Of a stretch of DNA of 64,000 nucleotides, positions 42,430 through 51,143 are shown one piece after another. Every line of letters begins with the position of its first letter. Position 1 is the first letter of the stretch. The notes under the pieces were generated by a model, which saw only the letters and a list, made by a program, of their open reading frames with translations, ran no database searches and was not told where the DNA came from. Made by a program: the position numbers and the translations under genes. The DNA comes from CALMEC01 sp963777565 (GTDB lineage: Bacteria; Actinomycetota; Thermoleophilia; Miltoncostaeales; Miltoncostaeaceae), in contig CAVZQZ010000009.1 in the NCBI GenBank assembly GCA_963777565.1, positions 434,001 through 498,000 of the forward strand, written 5' to 3'.

Positions 42430-42813
42430 TCAGCCGGCGAGGCCGGCCGCGCGCAGGTTGTCGGTCACGACCGAGAACGTCTCCGCGAGAGCGTCACTCG
42501 GACTGAACTCGACGATCTCCGAATCGGCGAATACGACGGGCGTGTGCCCCGGCGGCGCGTAGTAGGCTTCTCCCGACGTGAACGTCTCCTCGTGGTCGGC
42601 GTACTTGAAGACGATCCGGCCCCGCACGACATAACCCCAGTGCGGGCACTGACACCGATCGTCGGGAAGCCCGCGGAAGAGCTCCGCGGGATCCATATCG
42701 GCGGTGTACTCCTCGAAGCCGACGGTATACCCACCGTCGAGATGCTCGTACGCCGCGTCGAAACCGTCGACGGCGAACCGCTCGGATGCCGAATCCTTCG
42801 ATGCCTTGGGCAC
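42430..42813 (-). CDS. Cupin-domain protein
   Basis: A 127-aa single-cupin protein. HWGYVVRGRIVFKYADHEET and GEAYYAPPGHTPVVFAD form the two cupin motifs, with His, Glu and His residues for metal. CQCPHWG contains a cysteine pair next to the first motif. It could be an enzyme or a sensor. Followed after a short gap by the ABM-like gene. The TPR-LuxR regulator lies upstream of it on the same strand only after 98 bp. Confidence 0.75.
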   Translation of the reverse strand: MPKASKDSASERFAVDGFDAAYEHLDGGYTVGFEEYTADMDPAELFRGLPDDRCQCPHWGYVVRGRIVFKYADHEETFTSGEAYYAPPGHTPVVFADSEIVEFSPSDALAETFSVVTDNLRAAGLAG

Positions 42814-42910
42814 GGCCTGCTCCCTTCGTGAGCGCGAACTGGACCAGGTCAGCGTAGGAAGGGGGCGCCGGCCAGGTCATCGGTGCCGGTACCCAATTCG
42901 CAACTGGCGG

Positions 42911-44233
42911 TTACGTAACGCCGTTGGCGTGCGCCCAGGCGGTGGCGATGGCACGGGCGGTGCGGCCCGACGCGCCGATCTTCGCGTACACGTTCGCGAC
43001 GTGGCGCTCGACCGTGCGGACGCTCAGGACGAGCTGAGCGGCGATGTCGTCATTCGAGAGCCCGCGGGCGACGAGCCGCAGCACCTCCACTTCCCGTGCC
43101 GACAATGGACCGGCGGCCACTCCGGGGACGGCGGCGCCGAGGCCAGCGAGGGCGTCGCGCGCGAGGCGCTCCGCCTGGCGCGCACGTCCCGCCTGTCCCG
43201 ACGCCCGCAGTAGGTCGGCCAGCTCCAGGCGGGCGAGCGCGGCGTCATAGCGCGCGGTCGCGGCATCATAGAGGTCGACGGCGTCTTCGATCAACGCGCG
43301 CGCCATGCGGCCGTCGCCCACTGCGGCGGCGATCCGTCCCTGGGCGAGCGATGCTCCGGCGCGAAGCAGCGGGTTGCGGCCGCTCTCGGCGATCACGCCG
43401 ATCTCCGACGCCGCCGTGCGCGCCGCGTCGATGTTGCCGCACGCGACGGCCGCCCGCACGAGAAGCTCGAGGCCCACGACTCGCTCGAACACGTCCGTCT
43501 CGCCGACACGGCGAAGGAACCGCTCCGCGCAGACCAGCGCATCCTGCGCATCGCCGTCGTCGAGCGCGAGCAGGCCCTCGACGAGGGCATGGAAGCGGTG
43601 CGACGTCGCCCGGTCCAGCAGCTTACGCGCCTCGGCCGGCCGGCCCTGGCGGCGCCGGAGCTCGGCAAGGCGCACCAAGGCGTCGACGTCCTTCCCGGGC
43701 CGCAGCCGCCCCAACTCTGCGACCGCCGCCTCGAGCTCGGCCTCCGCGCGGGCGAACTCACCGTGCCAGACGAGCAGGTCGGCGTAGTGGGTGCGGCACA
43801 CCGCGAACATCTGACGGTCGGCGAAGCGTGTCGCGATCTCCTGGACCCGCAGGCACCACTCGCCCGCGCGTTCCAGGTCGCGCACCCGCTTGCACGCGTC
43901 GATGACGAAGCAGCAGATCGTCTCGATGGAGTCGAGGTCGCTCATCTCCCCGCCCACCGCGGCCGCCGCCGCCGCATCGAGCAGCCGCATCCCGTCGTCG
44001 ACCTGGCCGATCGCGACCAGCGAGAGCCCCTCCAGCGCCAGGGAGAGCAGCTCCAGGTCGACGGCGCCGACCTCCCGTGCCAGCGTCCGCGCCTCGGCGG
44101 ACCCGACGGCCGCGGCCTCGGGGTCGTGACGCGCGAGGAGCGCCATGTACGCGCCGGCAAACGGGACGAAGGCAGTCGCGACGCTGGACGGCCTGCCCTC
44201 CACCAGCATGGCCGCGCGGTCGACCCAGCCCAT
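42911..44233 (-). CDS. TPR-containing LuxR-type transcriptional regulator, start unclear
   Basis: Large regulator with an alpha-helical TPR-like array and a C-terminal LuxR helix-turn-helix (GPLSAREVEVLRLVARGLSN, RTVERHVANVYAKIGASGRT). From the first ATG (44233) it is 440 aa, but the frame stays open upstream to the phoU stop at 44570 and encodes conserved-looking sequence (LLAAGRAALARGAWAEAREE, then YRLALERGDPETAARLAIQL), the ordinary N-terminus of this family. No ATG, GTG or TTG occurs in that stretch, so either a rare start codon (CTG or ATC) is used, a base is wrong, or the first repeats are lost. It follows phoU without a gap. Confidence 0.8.
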   Translation of the reverse strand: MGWVDRAAMLVEGRPSSVATAFVPFAGAYMALLARHDPEAAAVGSAEARTLAREVGAVDLELLSLALEGLSLVAIGQVDDGMRLLDAAAAAAVGGEMSDLDSIETICCFVIDACKRVRDLERAGEWCLRVQEIATRFADRQMFAVCRTHYADLLVWHGEFARAEAELEAAVAELGRLRPGKDVDALVRLAELRRRQGRPAEARKLLDRATSHRFHALVEGLLALDDGDAQDALVCAERFLRRVGETDVFERVVGLELLVRAAVACGNIDAARTAASEIGVIAESGRNPLLRAGASLAQGRIAAAVGDGRMARALIEDAVDLYDAATARYDAALARLELADLLRASGQAGRARQAERLARDALAGLGAAVPGVAAGPLSAREVEVLRLVARGLSNDDIAAQLVLSVRTVERHVANVYAKIGASGRTARAIATAWAHANGVT

Positions 44234-44569
44234 CGCCTCCGCCGGCCCGCGGAACGCAAACGCGTCGTAGCCCAGTTGTATCGCGAGACGCGCTGCCGTC
44301 TCCGGGTCGCCGCGCTCGAGGGCGAGTCGGTAGCCGGCCTCGTGTGCCGCGAATGCTGGCTCCGCCTCGAGCGCGTACCGGGCGGCGATGCCGAGCCCCT
44401 CGAACGCCTCGGGGCTGGGCGCGTCCTCGACGACCCGACCGAACTCCTCACGCGCCTCGGCCCACGCCCCGCGTGCCAGCGCCGCCCGACCAGCCGCGAG
44501 CAGCTCGGTATCCGACGAGATCCCCGTGAACGCAGGATACGCGGCTGCCCGCGCGACCTCGACCGGGGT

Positions 44570-45247
44570 TCAGCCGGTGGGATGCGACGCGTCGGTGAAC
44601 TCGCGGAACTCGCCGGTGACGAGGTACGCGGTCTGCTCACCGATGTCGACAGCGTGGTCGCCGATGCGCTCAAGGCACCGCGAGACGAGGAGCATCCGCA
44701 CCCCCCACTCCCGGGAGTCTTCGTCCGCAGCGATACGGCACACCTCGTCCACCGCGCGGCGGTTCGCACGGTCGATCATCTCGTCGAGCGCCATGAGCGA
44801 CTCCGCGGCGGTCACGTCGCGGCTCTCGAACGCCTCGAGCGCGACGCGGATCATCTCCTCGGCCCGGGTGCCCATGTCCTCGAGCCATTCGACCAACCGA
44901 GGGTCGACGGGCAGCCCCGACGAGAGCTTCGTCATCTTCGCGATCGTCACGCAGTAGTCGCCCATCCGCTCGAGGTGGAGGTTGACCTTCGACATCGCCA
45001 GCACCAGGCGCAGGTCGCTCGCTGTCGGCGCCTGCAGGGCCAGGAGGGCCTCGATGTGCGCCTCGACCTGGCTGTAGCGGTCATCGATCTCGTCGTCGAA
45101 TGCGATGACCTCCTCGGCCAACTCGGCATCGCCCTGCTCGATCGCGTTGAGGACGGCCCGCAGCGACCTGAGCACCAGGCTCCCCTCCTCCTGGAGGGTC
45201 GCTTGAACGAGGCCCAGCTGTTCGAGAAGCGTGGACCGCAATGACAT
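44570..45247 (-). CDS. phoU: PhoU phosphate signalling protein
   Basis: A 225-aa all-helical protein with two PhoU repeats: VIAFDDEIDDRYSQVEAHIE with LVLAMSKVNLHLERMGDYCV, and LMALDEMIDRANRRAVDEVC with LLVSRCLERIGDHAVDIGEQ. The ERMGDY/ERIGDH metal-binding clusters are present. PhoU represses the Pho regulon when phosphate is plentiful by linking the Pst transporter to PhoR. It is in line with the upstream histidine kinase and precedes the TPR-LuxR frame. pst genes are not in the window. Confidence 0.92.
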   Translation of the reverse strand: MSLRSTLLEQLGLVQATLQEEGSLVLRSLRAVLNAIEQGDAELAEEVIAFDDEIDDRYSQVEAHIEALLALQAPTASDLRLVLAMSKVNLHLERMGDYCVTIAKMTKLSSGLPVDPRLVEWLEDMGTRAEEMIRVALEAFESRDVTAAESLMALDEMIDRANRRAVDEVCRIAADEDSREWGVRMLLVSRCLERIGDHAVDIGEQTAYLVTGEFREFTDASHPTG

Positions 45248-45316
45248 CCCTCCGCGACGACGGCCGACGGTCGGATGGTACGCAATCGCGGCAGCGGGGG
45301 CGACCCCCGTCTCACG

Positions 45317-46270
45317 CTACGGCTGCGGGAAGACGCAATTGATCGTGAGCCCCTCCCCCGCGGGGCTTGCGGCCTCGACCCACCCACCGGCGGAGACGGT
45401 GATGTGCTTGACGATGGCGAGGCCGAGCCCGGTGCCGCGCGACGCGCGTGCCGTGTCGGCGCGGTAGAAGCGCTCGAAGAGCCGCGGCAGGTCGTCCTCG
45501 TCCACGCCGACGCCGGTGTCGACCGCGGCCAGTCGGACGTGGTATTCGACGATGTCCACCGACAGCAGGAGATGGCACTCCGGCCCGGCATACCGAAGCG
45601 CGTTCTCGATGAGGTTGCGGACGATGACGCGGAGCATCCGCGGCCGCACGTCGACCTTCGCAGCGCCGTCGCCGGCGACGGAGAGCCCGAGCCCGGCAAG
45701 CTCCGCGCGCTCCCGGTACTCGTCGACGACCTCCTCGACGATGGGCATCAGCGGCGTGGCGCCGAGGCCGACCACCTCATGCCCGGTCTCCAGCTCTCCG
45801 AGGAACAGGACGTCGTCGATGAGCTCGCCCATCTGGGCGACCTCCTGCCTGGCCCGCTCGACGAGCGTCCCGAGGTCGGCGTCGGGCAGCTCGGCCGACT
45901 CGAACAGCGCCAGCAGGCGAGCCAGCGGCGTGCGAAGCTCGTGGGAGACGGCGGCCGTGAAGCCAGCGCGCAGCTCCTCGTACGCCCGGAGGTCACCGGG
46001 ACGACTCAGGTACACGATCCGCTCCGGGCTGCCGTCGACCTCGAACGGCACCTCCAGCGCGACCGCCGAGCGCTCCTCGCGGCCAAGGGCGTCCGGCAGG
46101 GGCTGCCCCTCCGCGAGGTCCGGATAGGCCTCCCGGGCTCGGCGGCTCGCGAGCACGACCCGGTCCGACGCGTCGAGCACGACCACCGCCTCGCGGCTTT
46201 CCTCCACCAGTATCCTGGCACGGAGGACCTCGGCCGGGGGGCCGGTCCCGGAGTCGTCTGCGTTCACCAT
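45317..46270 (-). CDS. PhoR-like sensor histidine kinase (cytosolic)
   Basis: A 317-aa histidine kinase without hydrophobic segments. A PAS-like N-terminal domain (LVEESREAVVVLDASDRVVL) precedes HisKA (RAGFTAAVSHELRTPLARLL, His110) and an HATPase domain with N box (RVIVRNLIENALRY), G1 (DTGVGV), F box (LFERFYRAD) and G2 (RGTGLGLAIVKH). Diverges from the winged-helix regulator and leads into phoU, so a PhoR role in phosphate sensing is likely. Its start ATG overlaps the first unit of the PHO box, which suggests strong autoregulation, or a start further in. Confidence 0.88.
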   Translation of the reverse strand: MVNADDSGTGPPAEVLRARILVEESREAVVVLDASDRVVLASRRAREAYPDLAEGQPLPDALGREERSAVALEVPFEVDGSPERIVYLSRPGDLRAYEELRAGFTAAVSHELRTPLARLLALFESAELPDADLGTLVERARQEVAQMGELIDDVLFLGELETGHEVVGLGATPLMPIVEEVVDEYRERAELAGLGLSVAGDGAAKVDVRPRMLRVIVRNLIENALRYAGPECHLLLSVDIVEYHVRLAAVDTGVGVDEDDLPRLFERFYRADTARASRGTGLGLAIVKHITVSAGGWVEAASPAGEGLTINCVFPQP

Positions 46271-46290
46271 GCGTTCACCAGACGTTGACC
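46262..46290. promoter_or_regulatory. PHO box, three 11-bp direct-repeat units
   Basis: GTTCACC at 46262, GTTCACC at 46273 and GTTGACC at 46284, each exactly 11 bp apart, the spacing and sequence known for actinobacterial PhoP sites (GTTCACC direct repeats). It lies in the divergent region between the kinase and the response regulator. I infer PhoP-type binding and autoregulation. Confidence 0.8.
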
Positions 46291-46336
46291 TTTCCGTGAC
46301 TCCTCGCGGATGCCGATCAGCCATTATCGTGAACGC

Positions 46337-47080
46337 ATGGCCAAGGTGCTGCTCATTGAAGACGACGAGCTGATCGGCCACGGCATGGCCCGCCACCTCC
46401 AGGCGGCGGGATTCGAGGCGATCTGGGTGGGAAAGGGCGAGACGGGGCTGGCGCGGCTGCGGTTCGAGCGGCCCGACGTCTGCGTGCTCGACCTCATGCT
46501 GCCCGGCATCGACGGGTGGAAGCTGATCGAGACCGCGCGCCGCGAGGGCATCGGCACGCCGATCATCGTCGTGAGCGCGCGCGGCACCGAGCACGACCGA
46601 GTGCACGCGCTCGAAATCGGGGCCGACGACTACCTCGTCAAGCCGTTCTCCATGAAGGAGCTCGTCGCCCGCGTGCAGGCCGCCGCCCGGCGCGGGGCGC
46701 GGGAGGCGGACGTGCAGCGCGGCGAGGCGATCGAGATCGAGGAGCTCCGGATCGACCCGGACGAGGTGCAGGCGTTCGTCAACGACGAGAGCGCCGAGCT
46801 CACCCCGACGGAGTTCCGCCTGCTCTACACGCTCGCGTTGGAGCGCGGCCGCGTGCTGACCCGCGACGAGCTCCTCCAGCGGGTCTGGGGGCGGCCCGCC
46901 ACCCATCGGGATCGCACGGTCGACGTCTTCGTGCGCCGCCTACGCGAGAAGATCGACCGACGCTCCGACCGTCACACCTTCATCCAGACGCGGTACGGGG
47001 TGGGCTACAAGCTGGAGGCGGAGGAGAAGGATCTGCTCGCGCCTGGCCGGCCAGCCGGCACACAGGCCCACGACGCGTAG
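46337..47080 (+). CDS. PhoP/RegX3-like winged-helix response regulator
   Basis: OmpR/PhoB-family regulator of 247 aa. Receiver: MAKVLLIEDDELIGHGMARH, Asp52 in CVLDLMLPGIDG, Lys in DDYLVKPFSMKELVARV. DNA-binding domain: LTPTEFRLLYTLALERGRVL, then DRTVDVFVRRLREKIDR and IQTRYGVGYKLE. The ATG at 46337 is the family-like start. Cognate to the divergent kinase. With phoU nearby and a PHO box in front it is probably the phosphate regulator. Confidence 0.9.
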   Translation: MAKVLLIEDDELIGHGMARHLQAAGFEAIWVGKGETGLARLRFERPDVCVLDLMLPGIDGWKLIETARREGIGTPIIVVSARGTEHDRVHALEIGADDYLVKPFSMKELVARVQAAARRGAREADVQRGEAIEIEELRIDPDEVQAFVNDESAELTPTEFRLLYTLALERGRVLTRDELLQRVWGRPATHRDRTVDVFVRRLREKIDRRSDRHTFIQTRYGVGYKLEAEEKDLLAPGRPAGTQAHDA

Positions 47081-47205
47081 ATTCGGCCCGAACCGAAGAT
47101 TCGAGCTCGACTTCTCGTCGGCTCGCACGGGACCAAAGTCATTCAGATGACGCTGCGCCAGCGGGCCAGGGCACGGCACCCCCCTCCGGGGTAGCCTGGC
47201 GGCCA

Positions 47206-49749
47206 ATGCGCATACATCGATTCGAAGTGCACCCCAACCTACCCGAGGAGCTTCGCCCCCTCGACGAGCTGGCCCGCGACCTGTGGTACTCCTGGAACCG
47301 GGATGCCATCGAGCTCTTCGCCCGGCTCGACTTCGACGCCTGGAAGGCCGCGGACCGCAACCCGGCGCTCATGCTTGCCAACGTTCCGCAGGCGACGCTC
47401 GACGCTGCCGCGCGTGATGACACCTTCCTGGCCGAGCTCAGGCGCGTGTACTGGCGCTACCGCGCCTACCAGCGCGGCGACGGATGGTTCCAGGAGGCGT
47501 ATCCGGGTGTCGCCGACATGTCGGTGGCGTACTTCTCGCTCGAGTTCGGTCTCGATCACGCGCTGCCGATCTATTCCGGCGGGCTCGGCGTGCTGGCCGG
47601 CGACCACCTCAAGTCCGCGTCGGACCTCGGGCTCCCACTCGTCGCCGTCGGCCTGCTGTACCAGAACGGCTACTTTCACCAGGCGCTGAACATCGACGGG
47701 TGGCAGCAGGAGCGCTACCCGCCGAACGACTGGACGAACATGCCGGTCCACCGCCAGCTCGCGCCGGACGGAGAGCAGCTGCGGGTGGAGGTCACGATGG
47801 CCGGGACGCCGGTCCAGGCGGCGATCTGGCGCGCACAGGTCGGCCGGGTGCCGCTGTACCTCCTCGACGCGAACGTCGACGAGAACTCGCAGGAGTTGCG
47901 GGGGATCACCGCGTCGCTCTACGGCGGCGACCGGGAGTTGCGGCTCCGCCAGGAGCTTCTGCTCGGCGTCGGCGGCCTCCGGGCCCTCGCGGCGGTCGGC
48001 CTCTCCCCGACGGTGTTCCACATGAACGAGGGGCATTCGGCGTTCCTCGCGCTCGAACGTATCCGGGCGCTCATGACTGAGGTCGGGCTCCCGTTCGACG
48101 CCGCATCCGAGCAGGTCACCGCCTCGACGATCTTCACGACGCACACGCCGGTGCCGGCCGGCAACGAGGTGTTCGACGTGGAGCTCACCCGGCCGTACCT
48201 CGAACCGATCGCGAACGAGCTCGGCCTCGACTGGGCTGCGTTCGTGGACTTGGGGCAGGTGCCGGGCGGGGACGAGACCCGGTTCGGCATGACGCCGCTG
48301 GCTCTCCGCACGGCCGCGTTCGCAAACGGTGTCAGTCGCCTCCATGGCGAAGTCTCGCGTGCAATGTGGCAGGCCCTCTGGCCGGGGCTCGGAGTCGACG
48401 AGGTCCCGATTTCCAGCGTCACGAACGGGATCCACCCCCGGACGTGGCTCAGCCGCGAGATGGGCCAGCTGCTCGACCGCTACCTCGGACAGCGTCTTGT
48501 CGAGCAACCTCACGACCAAACGGTTTGGGAGCGCGTCGACATGATCCCCCCGGGCGAGCTTTGGCGCGTCAAGGAGCGCCGGCGCGAGCGGCTCGTCATC
48601 GTCGCGCGGGAACGGCTGCGGGAGCAGATGCAGCGTCGGGGAGCCGGACGGGCGGCGATGCGCGACGCCGAGGAGACGTTGCGGCCCGACACCCTCACGA
48701 TCGGGTTCGCACGGCGGTTCGCCACGTACAAGCGGGCGACGCTGCTCTTCCGGCAGGCGGAGCGACTTGCTCGGCTGCTCACTGACGCCGACCGACCGGT
48801 GCAGTTCGTGTTCTCCGGCAAGGCGCATCCCGCCGACACGCCCGGTAAGGAGCTGATCCAGGCCATCGTGCGCTTCGCTCAGGATCCGCGCGTGCGCCAG
48901 CGCATGGTGTTCCTCGAGGACTACGACATAGGGGTCTCCCGCCTCCTGGTCTCCGGATGCGACGTCTGGCTCAACGCGCCGCGCCGTCCGCTCGAGGCAT
49001 CCGGGACCAGCGGCATGAAGGCCGTGGTCAACGGCGTGCTGAACGTGTCGGTGCCGGACGGCTGGTGGGATGAGGGCTACGCCTCCGACCTCGGCTGGTC
49101 GATCGGCGGCGGCGAGCACTACGACGACACCGAGGAGCAGGACGCCATCGAGTGCGACGCCCTCTTCAACCTGCTCGAGCACGAGGTGATCCCGCTCTTC
49201 TACAACCGCGACGCAAACGGCCTGCCCCGTGAGTGGATCGCCCGCATGACCGCCTCGATGGCCCGCCTCGGCGCCGTGTTCAACACCCACCGGATGGTCC
49301 AGGAGTACACGGAGTGGGGGTACCTGCCTGCGCACCGGGCCGCCGCCCGCCTCGCCCGCGACAAGCACGCCGAGGCCCGCGAGCTCGCGAGCTGGCGGAG
49401 CCAGGTTCGTGAGGCCTGGCCGAACGTCACGCTGCGCTCCGATGCGGACGCAAACGGGGAACTGCTCGTCGGAACGACGATCCCGGTACGGGTTTGGGTC
49501 GGCCTCGCCGGCCTGTCGCCGGAGGAGGTCACCGTCGAGGTCGCCGCAGGCCCTCCGGGGCCGGACGGCACGCCGCACAAGCCTGGGCTGGTCACCGCGC
49601 AGCACGTCGGGGACGACGGGACCGAGGCGAGGTTCGAGGCCGACGTGCCATGCACGACGTCCGGGCCCCTCGCCCTGGCCGTCCGCATCCGGCCGCGGAA
49701 CCCGTCCGCCGTCAATCCGCTGTCGCCGCTCCTGCTCACCTGGGAATGA
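47206..49749 (+). CDS. glgP: Alpha-glucan phosphorylase (DUF3417-type)
   Basis: Glycogen/maltodextrin phosphorylase of 847 aa releasing glucose-1-phosphate. N-terminal DUF3417 segment (RFEVHPNLPEELRPLDELAR, WYSWNRDA), then VAYFSLEFGLDHALPIYSGG, NEGHSAFLALERIR, GFARRFATYKRATL and the pyridoxal-phosphate loop ASGTSGMKAVVNGVLN, with the PLP lysine at about 605. C-terminal about 130 residues form a beta-sandwich extension. The ATG at 47206 follows a GC-rich leader without a clear ribosome-binding site. Its last bases overlap the next gene (ATGA). Confidence 0.93.
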   Translation: MRIHRFEVHPNLPEELRPLDELARDLWYSWNRDAIELFARLDFDAWKAADRNPALMLANVPQATLDAAARDDTFLAELRRVYWRYRAYQRGDGWFQEAYPGVADMSVAYFSLEFGLDHALPIYSGGLGVLAGDHLKSASDLGLPLVAVGLLYQNGYFHQALNIDGWQQERYPPNDWTNMPVHRQLAPDGEQLRVEVTMAGTPVQAAIWRAQVGRVPLYLLDANVDENSQELRGITASLYGGDRELRLRQELLLGVGGLRALAAVGLSPTVFHMNEGHSAFLALERIRALMTEVGLPFDAASEQVTASTIFTTHTPVPAGNEVFDVELTRPYLEPIANELGLDWAAFVDLGQVPGGDETRFGMTPLALRTAAFANGVSRLHGEVSRAMWQALWPGLGVDEVPISSVTNGIHPRTWLSREMGQLLDRYLGQRLVEQPHDQTVWERVDMIPPGELWRVKERRRERLVIVARERLREQMQRRGAGRAAMRDAEETLRPDTLTIGFARRFATYKRATLLFRQAERLARLLTDADRPVQFVFSGKAHPADTPGKELIQAIVRFAQDPRVRQRMVFLEDYDIGVSRLLVSGCDVWLNAPRRPLEASGTSGMKAVVNGVLNVSVPDGWWDEGYASDLGWSIGGGEHYDDTEEQDAIECDALFNLLEHEVIPLFYNRDANGLPREWIARMTASMARLGAVFNTHRMVQEYTEWGYLPAHRAAARLARDKHAEARELASWRSQVREAWPNVTLRSDADANGELLVGTTIPVRVWVGLAGLSPEEVTVEVAAGPPGPDGTPHKPGLVTAQHVGDDGTEARFEADVPCTTSGPLALAVRIRPRNPSAVNPLSPLLLTWE

Positions 49750-50249
49750 CCCGCGGGGGTGACCTCACGCCCGCCACGGCGCGGGTGGTCGCCGCGCTGA
49801 CGCGGGCCGGCCTCAGCGCCGAGGTGGTCGTCGTCGACGAGACCGCCCGCACCGCCGAGGGCGCGGCGGCGGCGGTCGGGACCGGCGTCGGCCAGATCGT
49901 CAAGTCGCTGGTCTTCATGTCCGACGACCGGCCCGTGCTGGCCCTCGTCTCGGGCGCCAATCGCCTCGACACCGCCAAGCTGGCGGCCCAGACCGGCGGC
50001 ACGATCACGCGGGCCGACGCGCAGGCGGTTCGCGACGCCACCGGCTATGCGATCGGTGGAATCCCGCCGCTCGGACATTCCAGCCCCCTCGCGACGTTCT
50101 GCGATCGCGACCTGCTGGGCTACGAGACCGTCTGGGCTGCCGCGGGCACCCCCGACACCGTGTTCGCCGTCCGGCCCGATGCGCTGGTCGCAGCCGCGGG
50201 AGCGACCGTGTGCGACCTGGCGGCGGCTCCTACTCCGACCAGTCCGTGA
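49746..50249 (+). CDS. YbaK/EbsC-type aminoacyl-tRNA deacylase
   Basis: A 167-aa YbaK/ProX-domain protein that clears mischarged tRNA. Visible motifs: VGTGVGQIVKSLVFMSDDRP (with the key Lys), VLALVSGANRLDTAKLAAQT, and GYAIGGIPPLGHSSPLATFC (GG-PP-GH). ATG overlaps the phosphorylase stop. The 3' end overlaps the convergent gene's end by 20 bp. Linkage with glycogen breakdown is probably just convenient co-transcription. Confidence 0.88.
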   Translation: MTRGGDLTPATARVVAALTRAGLSAEVVVVDETARTAEGAAAAVGTGVGQIVKSLVFMSDDRPVLALVSGANRLDTAKLAAQTGGTITRADAQAVRDATGYAIGGIPPLGHSSPLATFCDRDLLGYETVWAAAGTPDTVFAVRPDALVAAAGATVCDLAAAPTPTSP

Positions 50250-51000
50250 CCAGCGCGCGGGGGTAGTGGCGGTTGACGAGCTCCGCCGGCAGCACGTAGC
50301 GGCGCTGGCCGTCCTGTTCGGCGATCTCGTACGGCTCGACGAGCGGCGTCGGGATCTCGACGACGAAGACCGTCGGGTCGTTGAGCGCATCTCCCGCGTC
50401 GGCCGAATCGGCGAACAGCACGCCTGAGCGCCCGTCGTCGTGCTGGCTGTTCTGGAATCCGCGCGTCTGAGCCGCGAGCGCTTCGTCGTACCCGGCGACG
50501 CGGTAGAGGGTGACCGTCGGGCGTGGCGTTCGGGGACCGGGCCGCGGATCGTCGTGCGTGAGCGCCGCCTCGTGAACCAGGTCGACCACCACATGGGTGA
50601 CCGGAACCGAGTACCGCTCCCGGGCCTGCTGGACAACGCGGCGCTCGAGCCAGTTCGAGTGGGCCGGCGGATGGGTCGAGATGATGATCTCGTCGGGCGG
50701 GAACACCCGGAACGCGTCATCGAGGGCCTGCAGCGGATCGCTGTCTCCGAGCTGGCCCTTCGCGTCGAGGCCGGCCGCCCGGAGGGCGGCGACGGAGGCG
50801 TCGAGGCGCTCCTTGGCGGCGTCGCGAGCCGGGCCGCTGTTCGAGGACAGCCAGTGCCCCATGCGCGACTCCGACAACACCGGCGCGACTACGAGCACGT
50901 CCGCAGGGTCGTGGCCGGCGCGATACCGGACCTCGTCGCAGACCGCAGCCCCAGCGCATGTCTCATTTGCAAGAACGAGGATCCTGCGTCGATCGCTCAT
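50230..51000 (-). CDS. Hypothetical Usp-like protein
   Basis: A 256-aa soluble protein. The first about 150 residues have a Rossmann-like HUP/Usp pattern: ILVLANETCAGAAVCDEVRY, VLVVAPVLSESRMGHWL, DDAFRVFPPDEIIISTHPPA. The second part (VTLYRVAGYDEALAAQTRGF, FVVEIPTPLVEPYEI) is unknown to me. It diverges from the M32 peptidase gene with a CRP-like palindrome between, so both may answer one signal. Likely nucleotide-binding, inferred only from the fold pattern. Confidence 0.65.
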   Translation of the reverse strand: MSDRRRILVLANETCAGAAVCDEVRYRAGHDPADVLVVAPVLSESRMGHWLSSNSGPARDAAKERLDASVAALRAAGLDAKGQLGDSDPLQALDDAFRVFPPDEIIISTHPPAHSNWLERRVVQQARERYSVPVTHVVVDLVHEAALTHDDPRPGPRTPRPTVTLYRVAGYDEALAAQTRGFQNSQHDDGRSGVLFADSADAGDALNDPTVFVVEIPTPLVEPYEIAEQDGQRRYVLPAELVNRHYPRALVTDWSE

Positions 51001-51025
51001 AGCGGGACAGTATCACCAAAATCGA

Positions 51026-51041
51026 TGTGACAAATGTCACG
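51026..51041. promoter_or_regulatory. CRP/GlxR-like palindrome TGTGA-N6-TCACG
   Basis: TGTGACAAATGTCACG contains the exact dyad GTGACA-AA-TGTCAC and differs from the CRP consensus TGTGA-N6-TCACA only at the last base. It is 27 bp in front of the hypothetical gene's start and about 100 bp in front of the M32 gene's start. Confidence 0.6.
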
Positions 51042-51143
51042 CGGCCGGGCCGGGTACCCTGACACGACCCGCATCCCACCCCGGCCGTCCGGCCTCGCCA
51101 CCGGAGGACGAGCCGGCTGATCCGTGACTATGATGGCCCGCAG

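Noticed and set aside
47239..49605. A 788-codon antisense open frame within the phosphorylase gene
   Set aside because: Antisense shadow of a clearly conserved enzyme; histidine-, arginine- and valine-rich with no motif.
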